NCBI GenBank assembly: GCA_035464655.1
Contig: DATHRZ010000102.1
Span: 34,273 to 98,272, forward strand
DNA: 64,000 nucleotides
From: JARFPW01 sp035464655
GTDB taxonomy: Bacteria; Gemmatimonadota; Gemmatimonadetes; Palauibacterales; Palauibacteraceae
Reading direction: 5' to 3'
Below the pieces are notes generated by a model. The model ran no database searches. It worked only from the letters and a program-made list of their open reading frames with translations, and had not been told where the DNA came from. Shown here in pieces: positions 38,655 to 46,471 of this stretch (the first letter of the stretch is position 1; each line of letters starts with the position of its first letter). The position numbers and the translations under genes are program-made.

Positions 38655-39925
38655 CCTTCCTCCTCGGGCACGACGTGGAGCGCCGTGCCGTCATCGGGGT
38701 CGAGCACCCGCCCGGCGATGGCCATGACTTCCGCCTCGTCGATCGCGTCGTAGCGCCCGAACACCGTGTTCACGTAGTCGGGTTCGCCACGATACACGGT
38801 CGCGTGGGCGATCATGTCGGCGCGGCGCCCGACCGAGTCGAGCTGCCGCACGAGCTGGCGGCGCGACCGGTTCCGTGCCCCGGCCAGCTCGCGCGCCGTC
38901 GGACCCTGTTCGCGCAGGCCGTCCAGCACCGCCCGGATCTCCGCCTCGAGAGACCGCGCGTCCACGCCGGGGCGTGCCGTCGCGACGACCCACAGCAGGC
39001 CCACGGACTCGGTCGGCCAGACGTAGGCCGACACGTCGGCCGCCACGCGCCGCTCGTGGACGAGCGAGGCGTAGAGCCGCGTGCTCCGGCCGTCGGCGAG
39101 CAGCGACGTGAGCACGTCGGCGGCCTCGAAGCCCGGCTCCGTGAAGGACGGGGCCGGAAAGGCGAGGTAGACGCGCGGAACCGACACCTCGTCGGTGATC
39201 CGGACGTCGACACGGCGCGGCGGCCGGGGGACGAGCTCCGGCGGAGCGGGGGGTCGTTCGCCCCGGATGTCCCCGAACCAGTGGCGCGCCCGTTCGACGG
39301 CCGTCTCGACCGTGACGTCGCCCGCCACCACGAGCGTCGCGTTGGCCGGCCCGTACCACGTACGGAAGAACCCGGTGACGTCGTCCAGCGTGGCGGCGTC
39401 GAGATCCTCCATGTAGCCGATCGCCGGATGGCGGTACGGGTGCCCCTCCGGGAAGGTGGCCTCGAGCACCGTCTCGACGGCGAGTCCGTACGGCCGGTTC
39501 TCGTACGACTGCCGGCGCTCGTTCTTCACGACGTCGCGCTGGTTGTCGAGCTTCGCCTGCGAGATCGCGGGCAGGAAAAAGCCCATGCGGTCGGATTCGA
39601 GCCACAGCGCCAGGTCGAGGCGGTTCGACGGCAGGGTCTCGTAGTAGTTCGTTCGATCGAACCAGGTCGAGCCGTTCATCGAACCGCCCGCGTCCTGCAC
39701 GATCCGCATGTGCTCGGTGCCCTCCACGTGCTCGGACCCCTGGAACAGCAGGTGCTCGAACAGGTGGGCGAAGCCCGTCTTGCCCGGGCGCTCGTTCTTC
39801 GAACCGACGTGATACATGACGTGGACGGCCACCACGGGGGCCGAGTGGTCGGGATGCACGACGACCCGGAGTCCGTTGTCGAGCGTGCGCTCGACGAATG
39901 GGAAGCGGGGCTGATCTGTCGCCAT
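38651..39925 (-). CDS. M16 family zinc metallopeptidase (catalytic subunit)
   Basis: Processing-peptidase-type protease. HLFEH (residues 54-58, HxxEH) supplies two zinc ligands and the catalytic Glu, with the third ligand expected in KNERRQSYENRPYG. ATG 39925, GGAG 5 bases upstream, gives 424 residues; the frame is open to 40045 but without family similarity. Ends in an ATGA overlap with its inactive partner, supporting a heterodimer. Confidence 0.93.
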   Translation of the reverse strand: MATDQPRFPFVERTLDNGLRVVVHPDHSAPVVAVHVMYHVGSKNERPGKTGFAHLFEHLLFQGSEHVEGTEHMRIVQDAGGSMNGSTWFDRTNYYETLPSNRLDLALWLESDRMGFFLPAISQAKLDNQRDVVKNERRQSYENRPYGLAVETVLEATFPEGHPYRHPAIGYMEDLDAATLDDVTGFFRTWYGPANATLVVAGDVTVETAVERARHWFGDIRGERPPAPPELVPRPPRRVDVRITDEVSVPRVYLAFPAPSFTEPGFEAADVLTSLLADGRSTRLYASLVHERRVAADVSAYVWPTESVGLLWVVATARPGVDARSLEAEIRAVLDGLREQGPTARELAGARNRSRRQLVRQLDSVGRRADMIAHATVYRGEPDYVNTVFGRYDAIDEAEVMAIAGRVLDPDDGTALHVVPEEEG

Positions 39926-40117
39926 GTCTGCTCCGTGGGAAGGCGGAAAGATCCTGCCGGCCGAATGCCGTGGCGAATGTACGCCCCGGGCGAGCCGTGC
40001 CTCAAGGCCTGGCAAAATGGCGAAGCTGCCGCATGGCAACGACATGGCGCACGCTTTGCGCAGCCGCGCCGACCGGCCACAGGAGCACGACGGCCGAGGG
40101 GGGCTGGGGACGGGTCG

Positions 40118-40363
40118 CCCCTCGACGACATCGAGATCGAGGTGTCGCCGGGCAGCGGGACCGGATGGACGATGCGCACGGAGGCCGACGGATCGGTCGA
40201 ACTCGGAGCGGTTCGCCCGGGTGGTTACGTGGTTCGCGTGAACCCTTCGACGCTGGAGGCCGGTCAGACGAACACGCTCGTGCTCGCCGTCCCCGCCCGT
40301 CCGGTCGTGCTGCTCCGGGCCGGCGAGGAAGCGTCGAACGACGCCGGCGGCGGAAGGAAATAA
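40118..40363 (+). pseudogene. Fragment of a surface/carboxypeptidase-regulatory-like beta domain protein
   Basis: A protein-like stretch in one plus-strand frame contains TEADGSVELGAVRPGGYVVRV and ends AGGGRK at a TAA (40361-40363). The G-x-V/F-x-L-x-x-V-R-P-G-x-Y pattern is typical of carboxypeptidase-regulatory or Cna-B-like beta domains. No leader or upstream domain is found in frame; possible starts are GTG 40142 and ATG 40172. The last 15 bases run antisense into the 3' end of rnpB. Best read as the tail of a decayed gene; a real small ORF is not excluded. Confidence 0.4.
40319..40348 (-). terminator. Hairpin immediately downstream of rnpB, possible terminator
   Basis: GCCGGCG (40319-40325) and CGCCGGC (40342-40348) form a 7-bp GC-only stem with a 16-base loop directly after the rnpB 3' end. 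No U-run follows in the direction of rnpB transcription, so termination there is unproven. Confidence 0.3.
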
Positions 40364-40716
40364 GCCGGGTTCTGTCCCGGGCCGAAGCCCTGGGGGTCAT
40401 CTATCTGGGGCGCCGGTCACCCGGCGCCTCGTGCGGCCTACCCGAGCTCGGACGCGGCGGACCGCCGCTCGCTCTGTTCGGCCTTGCTCCTGGTGGGGTT
40501 TGTCGTGCCGCGGCCGTCGCCGGCGCGCGCGGTGGGCTCTTACCCCACCGTTTCACCCTTGCCTGTGCGCCGGAAACCGGCGCCATCGGCGGTCTGTTCT
40601 CTGTGACACTTTCCATCGCCTCGCGGCGCCCGGGAGTTACCCGGCACCATGTCCTGCGGAGCCCGGACTTTCCTCGACCGGCCGAATGGCCGGACGCGAC
40701 CCCTTGTCCTTCCGCC
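40349..40716 (-). ncRNA. rnpB: RNase P RNA, bacterial type A
   Basis: Catalytic RNA that trims 5' leaders of tRNA precursors. Read on the minus strand it carries the universal 5' element GAGGAAAGUCCGGGCUCC, the ACAGA and GGGUGAAACGGUGGGGUAAG core, GCAAGGCCGAACAG, and the 3' element ACAGAACCCGGCUUA. Ends were set by helix P1: GGCGGAAGGA (40716-40707) pairs perfectly with UCCUUCCGCC (40358-40349), giving about 368 nt. Exact ends may differ by a few bases. It lies upstream of the M16 genes on the same strand. Confidence 0.97.
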
Positions 40717-40737
40717 ACGGCGTCGTCGAGGCAATGT

Positions 40738-40763
40738 AACGGTCGGCGGCTCGCGGTGGTTCC
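40738..40763 (-). promoter_or_regulatory. ECF-style promoter signature upstream of rnpB
   Basis: On the minus strand GGAACC (40763-40758) and CGTT (40741-40738) are separated by 16 bases, the spacing of many ECF sigma promoters. The same place also holds TACATT (40738-40733), a 4-of-6 match to a sigma70 -10 but without a good -35. Either would put the start about 10-20 bases before the mature rnpB 5' end. Confidence 0.3.
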
Positions 40764-40885
40764 CTCCCCGGCGCTGAAACTCGTCGGACGCACCGCGCGT
40801 CATGTGCTTCGTCGCCGAACGCTGGCCCCTGCCGACGGCGCACACTTAGGTTGACGCTCCACCCGACCGAAGGAGTTCCGAAACT

Positions 40886-41049
40886 ATGATTCGCACGCTA
40901 CAGGCCGTTCGCGGGTTCGCCCTCACTCTCATGGCTTTGACAGTCGTTCCGGTGTCGCAACTTGCCGCGCAGGCCACGTGTTCTTCAGCGAGTTCAACTC
41001 GGGCCTGTGGGCGGTAAAGCTGGAGCCGCAGCGCGAACTCGTTCCATGA
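40886..41049 (+). pseudogene. Deletion remnant of a secreted beta-propeller (LVIVD-like) protein gene
   Basis: An ATG at 40886 behind AAGGAG starts an intact signal peptide (MIRTLQAVRGFALTLMALTV, then a cleavage-like LAAQA), but the frame ends at a TAA at 41015-41017 after 43 residues. In the frame starting at 40975, bases 40975-41049 read HVFFSEFNSGLWAVKLE and continue to a TGA at 41047-41049, which resembles the C-terminal end of LVIVD-repeat propeller proteins. The two ends fit one gene whose whole middle was deleted out of frame. The TGA overlaps the ATG of the next propeller gene (ATGA), so the lost gene probably headed that operon. Confidence 0.6.
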
Positions 41050-42233
41050 GCGTCACGGGGACCATGACCCGGGCGGGCGCCGCCTTGCTCGTAACGATGC
41101 TCGGGGCACTGGCGGGCGATCTGCCGGCCCAGGAACCGCCGCCCGGCGACTACTACGTCTACGCCGCCGCCGAATCCGAGGACGAGGTCGCGCTGATCCG
41201 CTACGGGCCCGAGGGCGCCGAAGTGATCGAGACGATCGTCGTCGGCCTGTATCCGACCGAGATCGACGGTCCTCACGGGATCACGGTCGATCCGCGGAAC
41301 GGGCGCTGGTACGTGACGGTCGCGCACGGCAATCCGTTCGGCGAAGTCCACGCATACTCGACGGCCGACAATCGGCGAGTCGGACGGGTCGAGGTCGGAC
41401 TGTTTCCAGCCACGATGTCGCTCACTCCGAGCGGTCTGATGTTCGTCGTGAACTTCAACCTGCATGGAGACCCGGAACCGAGCACCGTCTCGGTGGTCGA
41501 CACGGGCTCGCTGACCGAGCTCGCGCAGATCCCGACCTGCGAGACGCCGCACGGCTCGCGGCTCTCGACCGACGGACGGCACAATTACCTGGTGTGCGTG
41601 CGCGACGACCAGCTCGTGGAGGTCGACGCGCATCGCCTGGAGGTGGCCCGGCGCCTCTACGTCGCCCCCGAACGCGAGCGAGAGCTTCCGTTGGGCACCC
41701 TCGACGCCGACACGTACCTGGGCCGCGAAGCCGCGCCTCCGAACGCGCCGCGCTGTGGTCCGACCTGGGCACAACCCTCGGTCGACGGCCGGTACGTGTA
41801 CGTGGCCTGCAACCGCAACGCCGAGGTGCTCGAGGTCGACGTCGACGAGTGGAAGGTCGTGAGACGATTCGCCACGGGGGCGGGCCCCTACAACCTCGAC
41901 GTGTCTCCGGACGGTCGATGGCTGGTCGTCACCTACAAGGGCGCACAGGCCACGGGCGTCATCGACCTGGCGACGGGCGAGACGCGGAGGGTGGCCAACA
42001 CGCGCCGGCTGCCGCACGGCGTGGCCGTGAGCCCCGATTCTCGCTACGCGTTCATCAGTGTCGAGGGAATCGGTGGCGAGCCGGGGACGGTAGACGTCAT
42101 CGACCTCGAGGCCGCCCGGCTGGCCGCGTCCGTCGACATGGGCAAGCAGGCCGGCGGCATCGGATTCTGGAGGTTCGTGCCGTCGGGGTTCGGGAGATCG
42201 TCGCCGGACGGTGGCTTCAACGGCAGCAGGTGA
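41046..42233 (+). CDS. Secreted YVTN/YncE-like beta-propeller protein
   Basis: 395 residues from ATG 41046. Signal peptide MTRAGAALLVTMLGALAGDL (from residue 7) with a cleavage site near LPAQ, then repeated blades such as YVYVACNRNAEVLEVDVD, YNLDVSPDGRWLVVTYKGA and HGVAVSPDSRYAFISVEG, typical of the YVTN-type seven-blade propeller. Likely periplasmic or surface binding protein; no catalytic motif seen. Its start overlaps the remnant upstream, whose signal may now provide transcription and coupling. 63 bases precede the next gene. Confidence 0.85.
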   Translation: MSVTGTMTRAGAALLVTMLGALAGDLPAQEPPPGDYYVYAAAESEDEVALIRYGPEGAEVIETIVVGLYPTEIDGPHGITVDPRNGRWYVTVAHGNPFGEVHAYSTADNRRVGRVEVGLFPATMSLTPSGLMFVVNFNLHGDPEPSTVSVVDTGSLTELAQIPTCETPHGSRLSTDGRHNYLVCVRDDQLVEVDAHRLEVARRLYVAPERERELPLGTLDADTYLGREAAPPNAPRCGPTWAQPSVDGRYVYVACNRNAEVLEVDVDEWKVVRRFATGAGPYNLDVSPDGRWLVVTYKGAQATGVIDLATGETRRVANTRRLPHGVAVSPDSRYAFISVEGIGGEPGTVDVIDLEAARLAASVDMGKQAGGIGFWRFVPSGFGRSSPDGGFNGSR

Positions 42234-42296
42234 CCCGGTGTTTTGAGGAGCGTCATCCAGGCGCACCGACGAGATCGAACTACGAGGAGCAGGCAC

Positions 42297-42968
42297 GTGC
42301 ACGATACAGGGCGGACGGGCAGACGACGGGCGAGCGGCATGGCCGCGGTGATCGCGGTGGCGGCTCTGGCGTTTCCGGCAGGCGCAACGGCTCAGGCGTA
42401 CCAGGCGACGGTGACGCCGCCGACGGTCGAGCTGACCGGCTATTTCGGGGCTGTCTTTCCAATGTCGGTGCTGGGCTCGCAGGGCGACACCCTGAAGGCC
42501 GACCTGTCGACGAAGCCGGCATTCGGCGCCGGCCTCGAGTACTGGTTCGGCGGAGGGTTCGGCATCGGCGTGGCGGGCGGATTCACGTCCCCGGGCATCT
42601 CGCTGACGACGGCCGACGCGGGAACCGGCGGACAGGACGTCGTCGACCTCGGCACGGTTGACTACCTGCACGGCGAGGCGCTCCTCCTGTGGCGTCCGCA
42701 GTTCACGTCCTCCGCGGCGGTCCTGCTCCCCTATTTCGGGGCTGGCGCCGGCATACGTCGCCTCGACTTCGAAGACGGCTCGGGCTTCGAGGACGGCTCG
42801 GACGTGACGATCGTGCTGAACGCCGGCACTCAGATCTGGGTGTCCGAGGGTGTTCACCTGCGTCTGGACATTCGTGACCTGATCTCATCGTACGAGGGGG
42901 GGGTGTTCGAGAGCTCCGACCTGCAACACGACCTGTTCGTGCAGGTCGGTCTGGGCGTCGGCCTGTGA
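42297..42968 (+). CDS. Outer-membrane beta-barrel protein
   Basis: 223 residues from GTG 42297 (AGGAG 7 bases upstream). A signal peptide with hydrophobic core MAAVIAVAALAFPAGATA is followed by alternating amphipathic strands: VELTGYFGAVFP, GAGLEYWFGGGFGIGVAGGF, EALLLWRPQF, LPYFGAGAGIRRLDF, HLRLDIRDLISSY and LFVQVGLGVGL at the end. This pattern fits a small 8-stranded barrel (OmpW/OmpA-like). Substrate unknown. Confidence 0.8.
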   Translation: MHDTGRTGRRRASGMAAVIAVAALAFPAGATAQAYQATVTPPTVELTGYFGAVFPMSVLGSQGDTLKADLSTKPAFGAGLEYWFGGGFGIGVAGGFTSPGISLTTADAGTGGQDVVDLGTVDYLHGEALLLWRPQFTSSAAVLLPYFGAGAGIRRLDFEDGSGFEDGSDVTIVLNAGTQIWVSEGVHLRLDIRDLISSYEGGVFESSDLQHDLFVQVGLGVGL

Positions 42969-42981
42969 CGCGGGGGCCGTC

Positions 42982-43512
42982 TTGAGCTCCGATCCCGCAC
43001 CGCTGATCTCGGCTGAGGAGATCGCCGCCCGCGTTGCCGAGATCGCGGCCGAAATCGACCGCGACTACGCCGACGTCGACGAGGTTCTGATGCTGGGCGT
43101 CTTGCGTGGGGCGTACATCTTCCTGGCCGACCTGTCGCGGCAGCTCTCGCTTCCACGGCGCATCGACTTCATCTCGCTGTCGAGCTATGAGAAGGCCAAT
43201 GCCTCGGGCGGGGTGCGGCTGATCATGGACGCGCGCGTGTCACTCGCCGGCCGCCACGTGCTCGTCGTCGAGGACATTCTCGACTCGGGACGGACGCTCG
43301 CCTACCTCATGCGCCTGTTCGGCGCGCGAGGCCCGGCCTCGCTCAAGTCCTGCGTGCTGGTGCGGAAGCCGAACCCCGAGGTGCAGGTGGACGTCGACTA
43401 CGTGGGGTTCGATATTCCCGACGAGTGGGTGGTCGGCTACGGACTCGACTACGACGACCGGTATCGGGCCCTGCCCTACATCGGGGTGCTCACGCCCGAT
43501 CAACTCGACTGA
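42982..43512 (+). CDS. hpt: Hypoxanthine phosphoribosyltransferase
   Basis: Purine salvage enzyme converting hypoxanthine or guanine with PRPP to IMP or GMP. 176 residues; PRPP-binding motif VVEDILDSGRTL near residues 94-105, LGVLRGAYIFLADL, and the C-terminal VVGYGLDYDDRYRALPYIG, all standard. Start is TTG 42982, 13 bases after the preceding stop, behind a G-run. Confidence 0.95.
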   Translation: MSSDPAPLISAEEIAARVAEIAAEIDRDYADVDEVLMLGVLRGAYIFLADLSRQLSLPRRIDFISLSSYEKANASGGVRLIMDARVSLAGRHVLVVEDILDSGRTLAYLMRLFGARGPASLKSCVLVRKPNPEVQVDVDYVGFDIPDEWVVGYGLDYDDRYRALPYIGVLTPDQLD

Positions 43513-43540
43513 CGACGCAGATGTAGCACCTGACCTCGCA

Positions 43541-43618
43541 GCACCCAGGGGTGCCCGGATCGTCCGGGCTGAGATCATACCCTTTGAACCTGATCCGGAT
43601 CGTACCGGCGAAGGGAGA
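43541..43618 (+). promoter_or_regulatory. TPP riboswitch (THI element) controlling thiC
   Basis: Conserved core present: GGGGTGCCC, the P3 hairpin CCGGATCGTCCGG, CTGAGA, ATACCC, then ACCTGATCCGGAT, CGTACCGGCGAAGGGA. The 3' AGGGAGA of the element also serves as the thiC ribosome site, 7 bases before ATG 43624, so TPP binding probably hides the ribosome site. The P1 helix flanks are weakly complementary and I could not fix the 5' end exactly. Confidence 0.95.
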
Positions 43619-43623
43619 CCGAG

Positions 43624-45000
43624 ATGGACACGCACGAATCCGCCGCGCAGCCGTTCGTTCCCGTCACCCAGATGCAGCACGCTCGACAGGGGACGGTCAC
43701 GCCCGCCATGGAGCGCGTGGCCGAACGCGAGGACGTTTCCGCGGAGACGATCCGCGCCGAGGTCGCCGCCGGGCGGCTCGTCATCCCCGCCAACCTCCGG
43801 CACCTGGCGGCCGACCTCGACCCGATGGGGATCGGCGCCGTCGCGTCGGTGAAGATCAACGCGAACATCGGCAATTCCCCCACCACGTCGAGCCTGTCCG
43901 AGGAAGTCGAGAAGCTCGAGCTCGCCGTGCGCTGGGGCGCCGACACGGTGATGGACCTGTCGACCGGACGGATGATCGACGAGACCCGCGAGGCGATTCT
44001 CGCGGCCAGCACGGTGCCGATCGGCACGGTGCCGATCTACCAGGCCGTGGCCGGCCGCGAGATCGAGGAGCTCGACCCCGACGACCTGCTGGCGATGATC
44101 GAGCACCAGGCCCGCCAGGGGGTCGACTACATGACCGTGCACTGCGGCGTCCTGCTCGAACACCTTCCGCTGATCCGCACTCGGATCACCGGCATCGTGA
44201 GCCGGGGCGGCGGGCTCCTCGCCCGCTGGATGGTGCATCACCGGGCGCAGAACCCGCTGTACGAACGCTACGACGACATCCTCGACATCGCCGCGGCCCA
44301 CGACGTCACGCTCAGCCTAGGCGACGGGCTGCGGCCCGGCTCGATCGCCGACGCGTCCGACGAGGCCCAGTTCGCCGAACTCGAGACGCTGGGCGAGTTG
44401 ACTACCCGCGCCCGGGAACGGGGCGTACAGGTGATGATCGAGGGGCCGGGGCACGTCCCGCTCGACCAGCTCGAGATGAACGTGCGCAGGCAGAAGGAGA
44501 TCTGCGGCGGCGCGCCCTTCTACACGCTCGGTCCGCTGGTGACCGACATCGCGCCGGGCTATGACCACATCACCTCGGCGATCGGAGCCGCCGTGATCGG
44601 CTGGCACGGGGCCGACATGCTGTGCTACGTCACGCCCAAGGAGCACCTCAGCCTGCCGAACGCCGACGACGTGAAACAGGGGCTGATCGCCTACCGGATC
44701 GCCGCTCACGCCGCCGACCTGGCCCGCGGGCGGCCCGGTGCGCGCGACCGGGATGACGCCCTGTCGCGCGCCCGGTTCGCGTTCGACTGGGAGGAGCAGT
44801 TCCGACTGTCGCTCGACCCGGAAACGGCGCGGGCCTATCACGACGAGACGCTCCCCGACGACTACTTCAAGGAGGCGGAGTTCTGCGCGATGTGCGGGCC
44901 GAAGTTCTGCCCGATGCACAATTTTCGGGACGTCGACTGGGAGGAGATCGACCGGATCGTGGCGGCCCGGCGGCGAAAGGCCGAAGCGGCGCCCGTGTGA
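43624..45000 (+). CDS. thiC: Phosphomethylpyrimidine synthase ThiC
   Basis: Radical-SAM enzyme converting aminoimidazole ribotide to HMP phosphate, the pyrimidine half of thiamine. 458 residues; KINANIGNSP, MVHHRAQNPLY, EGPGHVP and the C-terminal iron-sulfur motif C-x2-C-x4-C (Cys421, 424, 429, CAMCGPKFC). Short N-terminus compared with proteobacterial ThiC (~600 residues), as in many other phyla. Regulated by the TPP riboswitch directly upstream. The thiazole genes thiS/thiG lie 26 kb away on the other strand. Confidence 0.97.
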   Translation: MDTHESAAQPFVPVTQMQHARQGTVTPAMERVAEREDVSAETIRAEVAAGRLVIPANLRHLAADLDPMGIGAVASVKINANIGNSPTTSSLSEEVEKLELAVRWGADTVMDLSTGRMIDETREAILAASTVPIGTVPIYQAVAGREIEELDPDDLLAMIEHQARQGVDYMTVHCGVLLEHLPLIRTRITGIVSRGGGLLARWMVHHRAQNPLYERYDDILDIAAAHDVTLSLGDGLRPGSIADASDEAQFAELETLGELTTRARERGVQVMIEGPGHVPLDQLEMNVRRQKEICGGAPFYTLGPLVTDIAPGYDHITSAIGAAVIGWHGADMLCYVTPKEHLSLPNADDVKQGLIAYRIAAHAADLARGRPGARDRDDALSRARFAFDWEEQFRLSLDPETARAYHDETLPDDYFKEAEFCAMCGPKFCPMHNFRDVDWEEIDRIVAARRRKAEAAPV

Positions 45001-45117
45001 GGCTCCACTCCGGCCCCGGCCGGTGACAGGGCGTGAGTGTCGCTCAGCCGATTCTCTGCAGGACGTGGGCGCCACCCATCCAGGGAGGCATGCGTCACGC
45101 GGCGGAGAAACCTGACA

Positions 45118-46197
45118 TCAGCCGCCCGCGCCGTCGGTGAAGTTGCTGCCGGTGAATACTTCGGCGCCGTCGGACGTGCGAACCCCCATACGCGGGGCAC
45201 CGCGATCGTAGCTCCAGACCGCGCCGATCTCGCCCGCCTTGTTGATTGCGACGAACTTCTCGCCCGGCATGAAATCGGGATTCACCTTCCGGTACTTGCG
45301 GCGGATCATCTCGAGGGCGTCCTCGCACGCTTCCTGGGGCGACCGGCCGGCCGCCATCCGCATCACGATGTAGTAGGTGGCGCACGATTTGATCACGTCC
45401 TCGCCACGTCCCGTTGCACCGGCGGCGCCGACGTCGTTGTCGACGTACAGGCCCGCCCCGATGATCGGCGAGTCGCCGATTCGCCCCGGGATCTTCCAGC
45501 TCAGCCCGCTCGTGCTCGTGATTCCCGCGACATCGCCGTTCACGTCGACGGCGAGCACGTTCACGGTGCCGTAGTGGTGCGCCGCCGGCGGCGGACGCGA
45601 CGCCTCCGTCTCGGGCAGGCCACGCAGGTGATCGGGCGGGCCCCAGTCGTCGTTCTCGCCGCGCTCCTCGCGCCATTTCAGCCACTCTTCGCGCGCCCGT
45701 TCGGTCAGCAAGTTCTCTTCCTCGAACCCGAACGACTTCGCGAACTCGAGGGCGGCCGGACCGACCAGCATGACGTGGTCGGTGCGGTCCATCACCAGGC
45801 GGGCGACCGACGACGGCGTCTTGATGCCTTCCAGCGACGCGACGGCACCGGCGTTGTACGTCCGGCCGTCCATGATCGACGCGTCGAGCTGCACGACGCC
45901 GTCCTCGTTCGGCAGGCCTCCAAATCCGACCGACGTGTCCTCGGGATCCACCTCGATGACATTCGTCGCCTGCTCCACGGCGTCGATCGCTCGTCCGCCG
46001 GCCGCGAGGATCTCCCAGCCGACCTCCATCGCCTCGCGCCCGGTGTCGTTCGAGTGGCTCGTGACGATCAGCGGCGTAGCCGCGCCGGCTGCCGCGCGCG
46101 GGCGGCCGGGGAAGCGCAGTGAAGGAAGCAGCAGGCCGCCCGCGGCGACCCCGAAGCTCCGGTTCAGAAAGTTCCGGCGGGACAGAGGGTTCGGCAT
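45118..46197 (-). CDS. Tat-exported N4-(beta-N-acetylglucosaminyl)-L-asparaginase (Ntn hydrolase)
   Basis: Self-processing Ntn hydrolase cleaving the GlcNAc-Asn bond or isoaspartyl peptides. 359 residues from ATG 46197. The leader has a twin-arginine motif, SRRNFLN, then a hydrophobic stretch, predicting Tat export. Nucleophile Thr211 follows Gly210 (HHYGTVNVLAVD); downstream GITSTSGLSWKIPGRIGDSP and GAGLYVDN match glycosylasparaginases. Human-type enzymes cleave Asp-Thr, this one Gly-Thr as in plant-type asparaginases. Convergent with thiC; an in-frame extension to 46254 is unlikely. Confidence 0.88.
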   Translation of the reverse strand: MPNPLSRRNFLNRSFGVAAGGLLLPSLRFPGRPRAAAGAATPLIVTSHSNDTGREAMEVGWEILAAGGRAIDAVEQATNVIEVDPEDTSVGFGGLPNEDGVVQLDASIMDGRTYNAGAVASLEGIKTPSSVARLVMDRTDHVMLVGPAALEFAKSFGFEEENLLTERAREEWLKWREERGENDDWGPPDHLRGLPETEASRPPPAAHHYGTVNVLAVDVNGDVAGITSTSGLSWKIPGRIGDSPIIGAGLYVDNDVGAAGATGRGEDVIKSCATYYIVMRMAAGRSPQEACEDALEMIRRKYRKVNPDFMPGEKFVAINKAGEIGAVWSYDRGAPRMGVRTSDGAEVFTGSNFTDGAGG

Positions 46198-46272
46198 GGG
46201 TGTCGTCTCCGGTGTGAGGTCACGTGCGGCGCACCGGGAAGCTACTCCCCTCACTGTCCGCGCGACAACGCG

Positions 46273-46440
46273 TCAGGAACCGTCCCGTGGGATCGACTTC
46301 ACGTCGGCGCGGCTGTCGACCAGCGACTCGGTGAACTCCTGGCGCTTCAGCAGCAGGTCCATGCGGTCCTCTATCGTCTCGACGTGTCGCGACAGTGCCC
46401 GGACCTGCTCGCCGAGTTGATCGATCTGCACCTGGCCCAC
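46273..46440 (-). CDS. Short coiled-coil protein, 55 aa
   Basis: Begins VGQVQIDQLGEQ, with a heptad-like helical body (LSRHVETIEDRMDLLLKRQE) and a polar tail ending KSIPRDGS. GTG 46440 has GGAGGGGG just upstream. It lies 31 bases after the acyl-CoA dehydrogenase stop, same strand, and 75 bases before the Tat-exported hydrolase. Codon pattern and amphipathic spacing look protein-like; no family recognised. Confidence 0.5.
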   Translation of the reverse strand: MGQVQIDQLGEQVRALSRHVETIEDRMDLLLKRQEFTESLVDSRADVKSIPRDGS

Positions 46441-46471
46441 CGCCCCCTCCGACCTGATGCGGATCCATTCC

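Noticed and set aside
40929..42857. 642-codon minus-strand frame opposite the propeller and barrel genes
   Set aside because: Shadow of the plus-strand genes, which have signal peptides and repeats; no ribosome site for the minus frame.
43240..44301. 353-codon minus-strand frame over hpt and thiC
   Set aside because: Crosses the TPP riboswitch and two well-identified genes on the other strand.
45001..45117. Search for a terminator between convergent thiC and the glycosylasparaginase gene
   Set aside because: Only weak GC stems without a T-run; nothing convincing.
46220..46468. 82-codon minus-strand frame beginning MDPHQVGGGGG
   Set aside because: Low-complexity Arg/Gly-rich reading; the overlapping frame encoding the 55-residue coiled coil is more protein-like.
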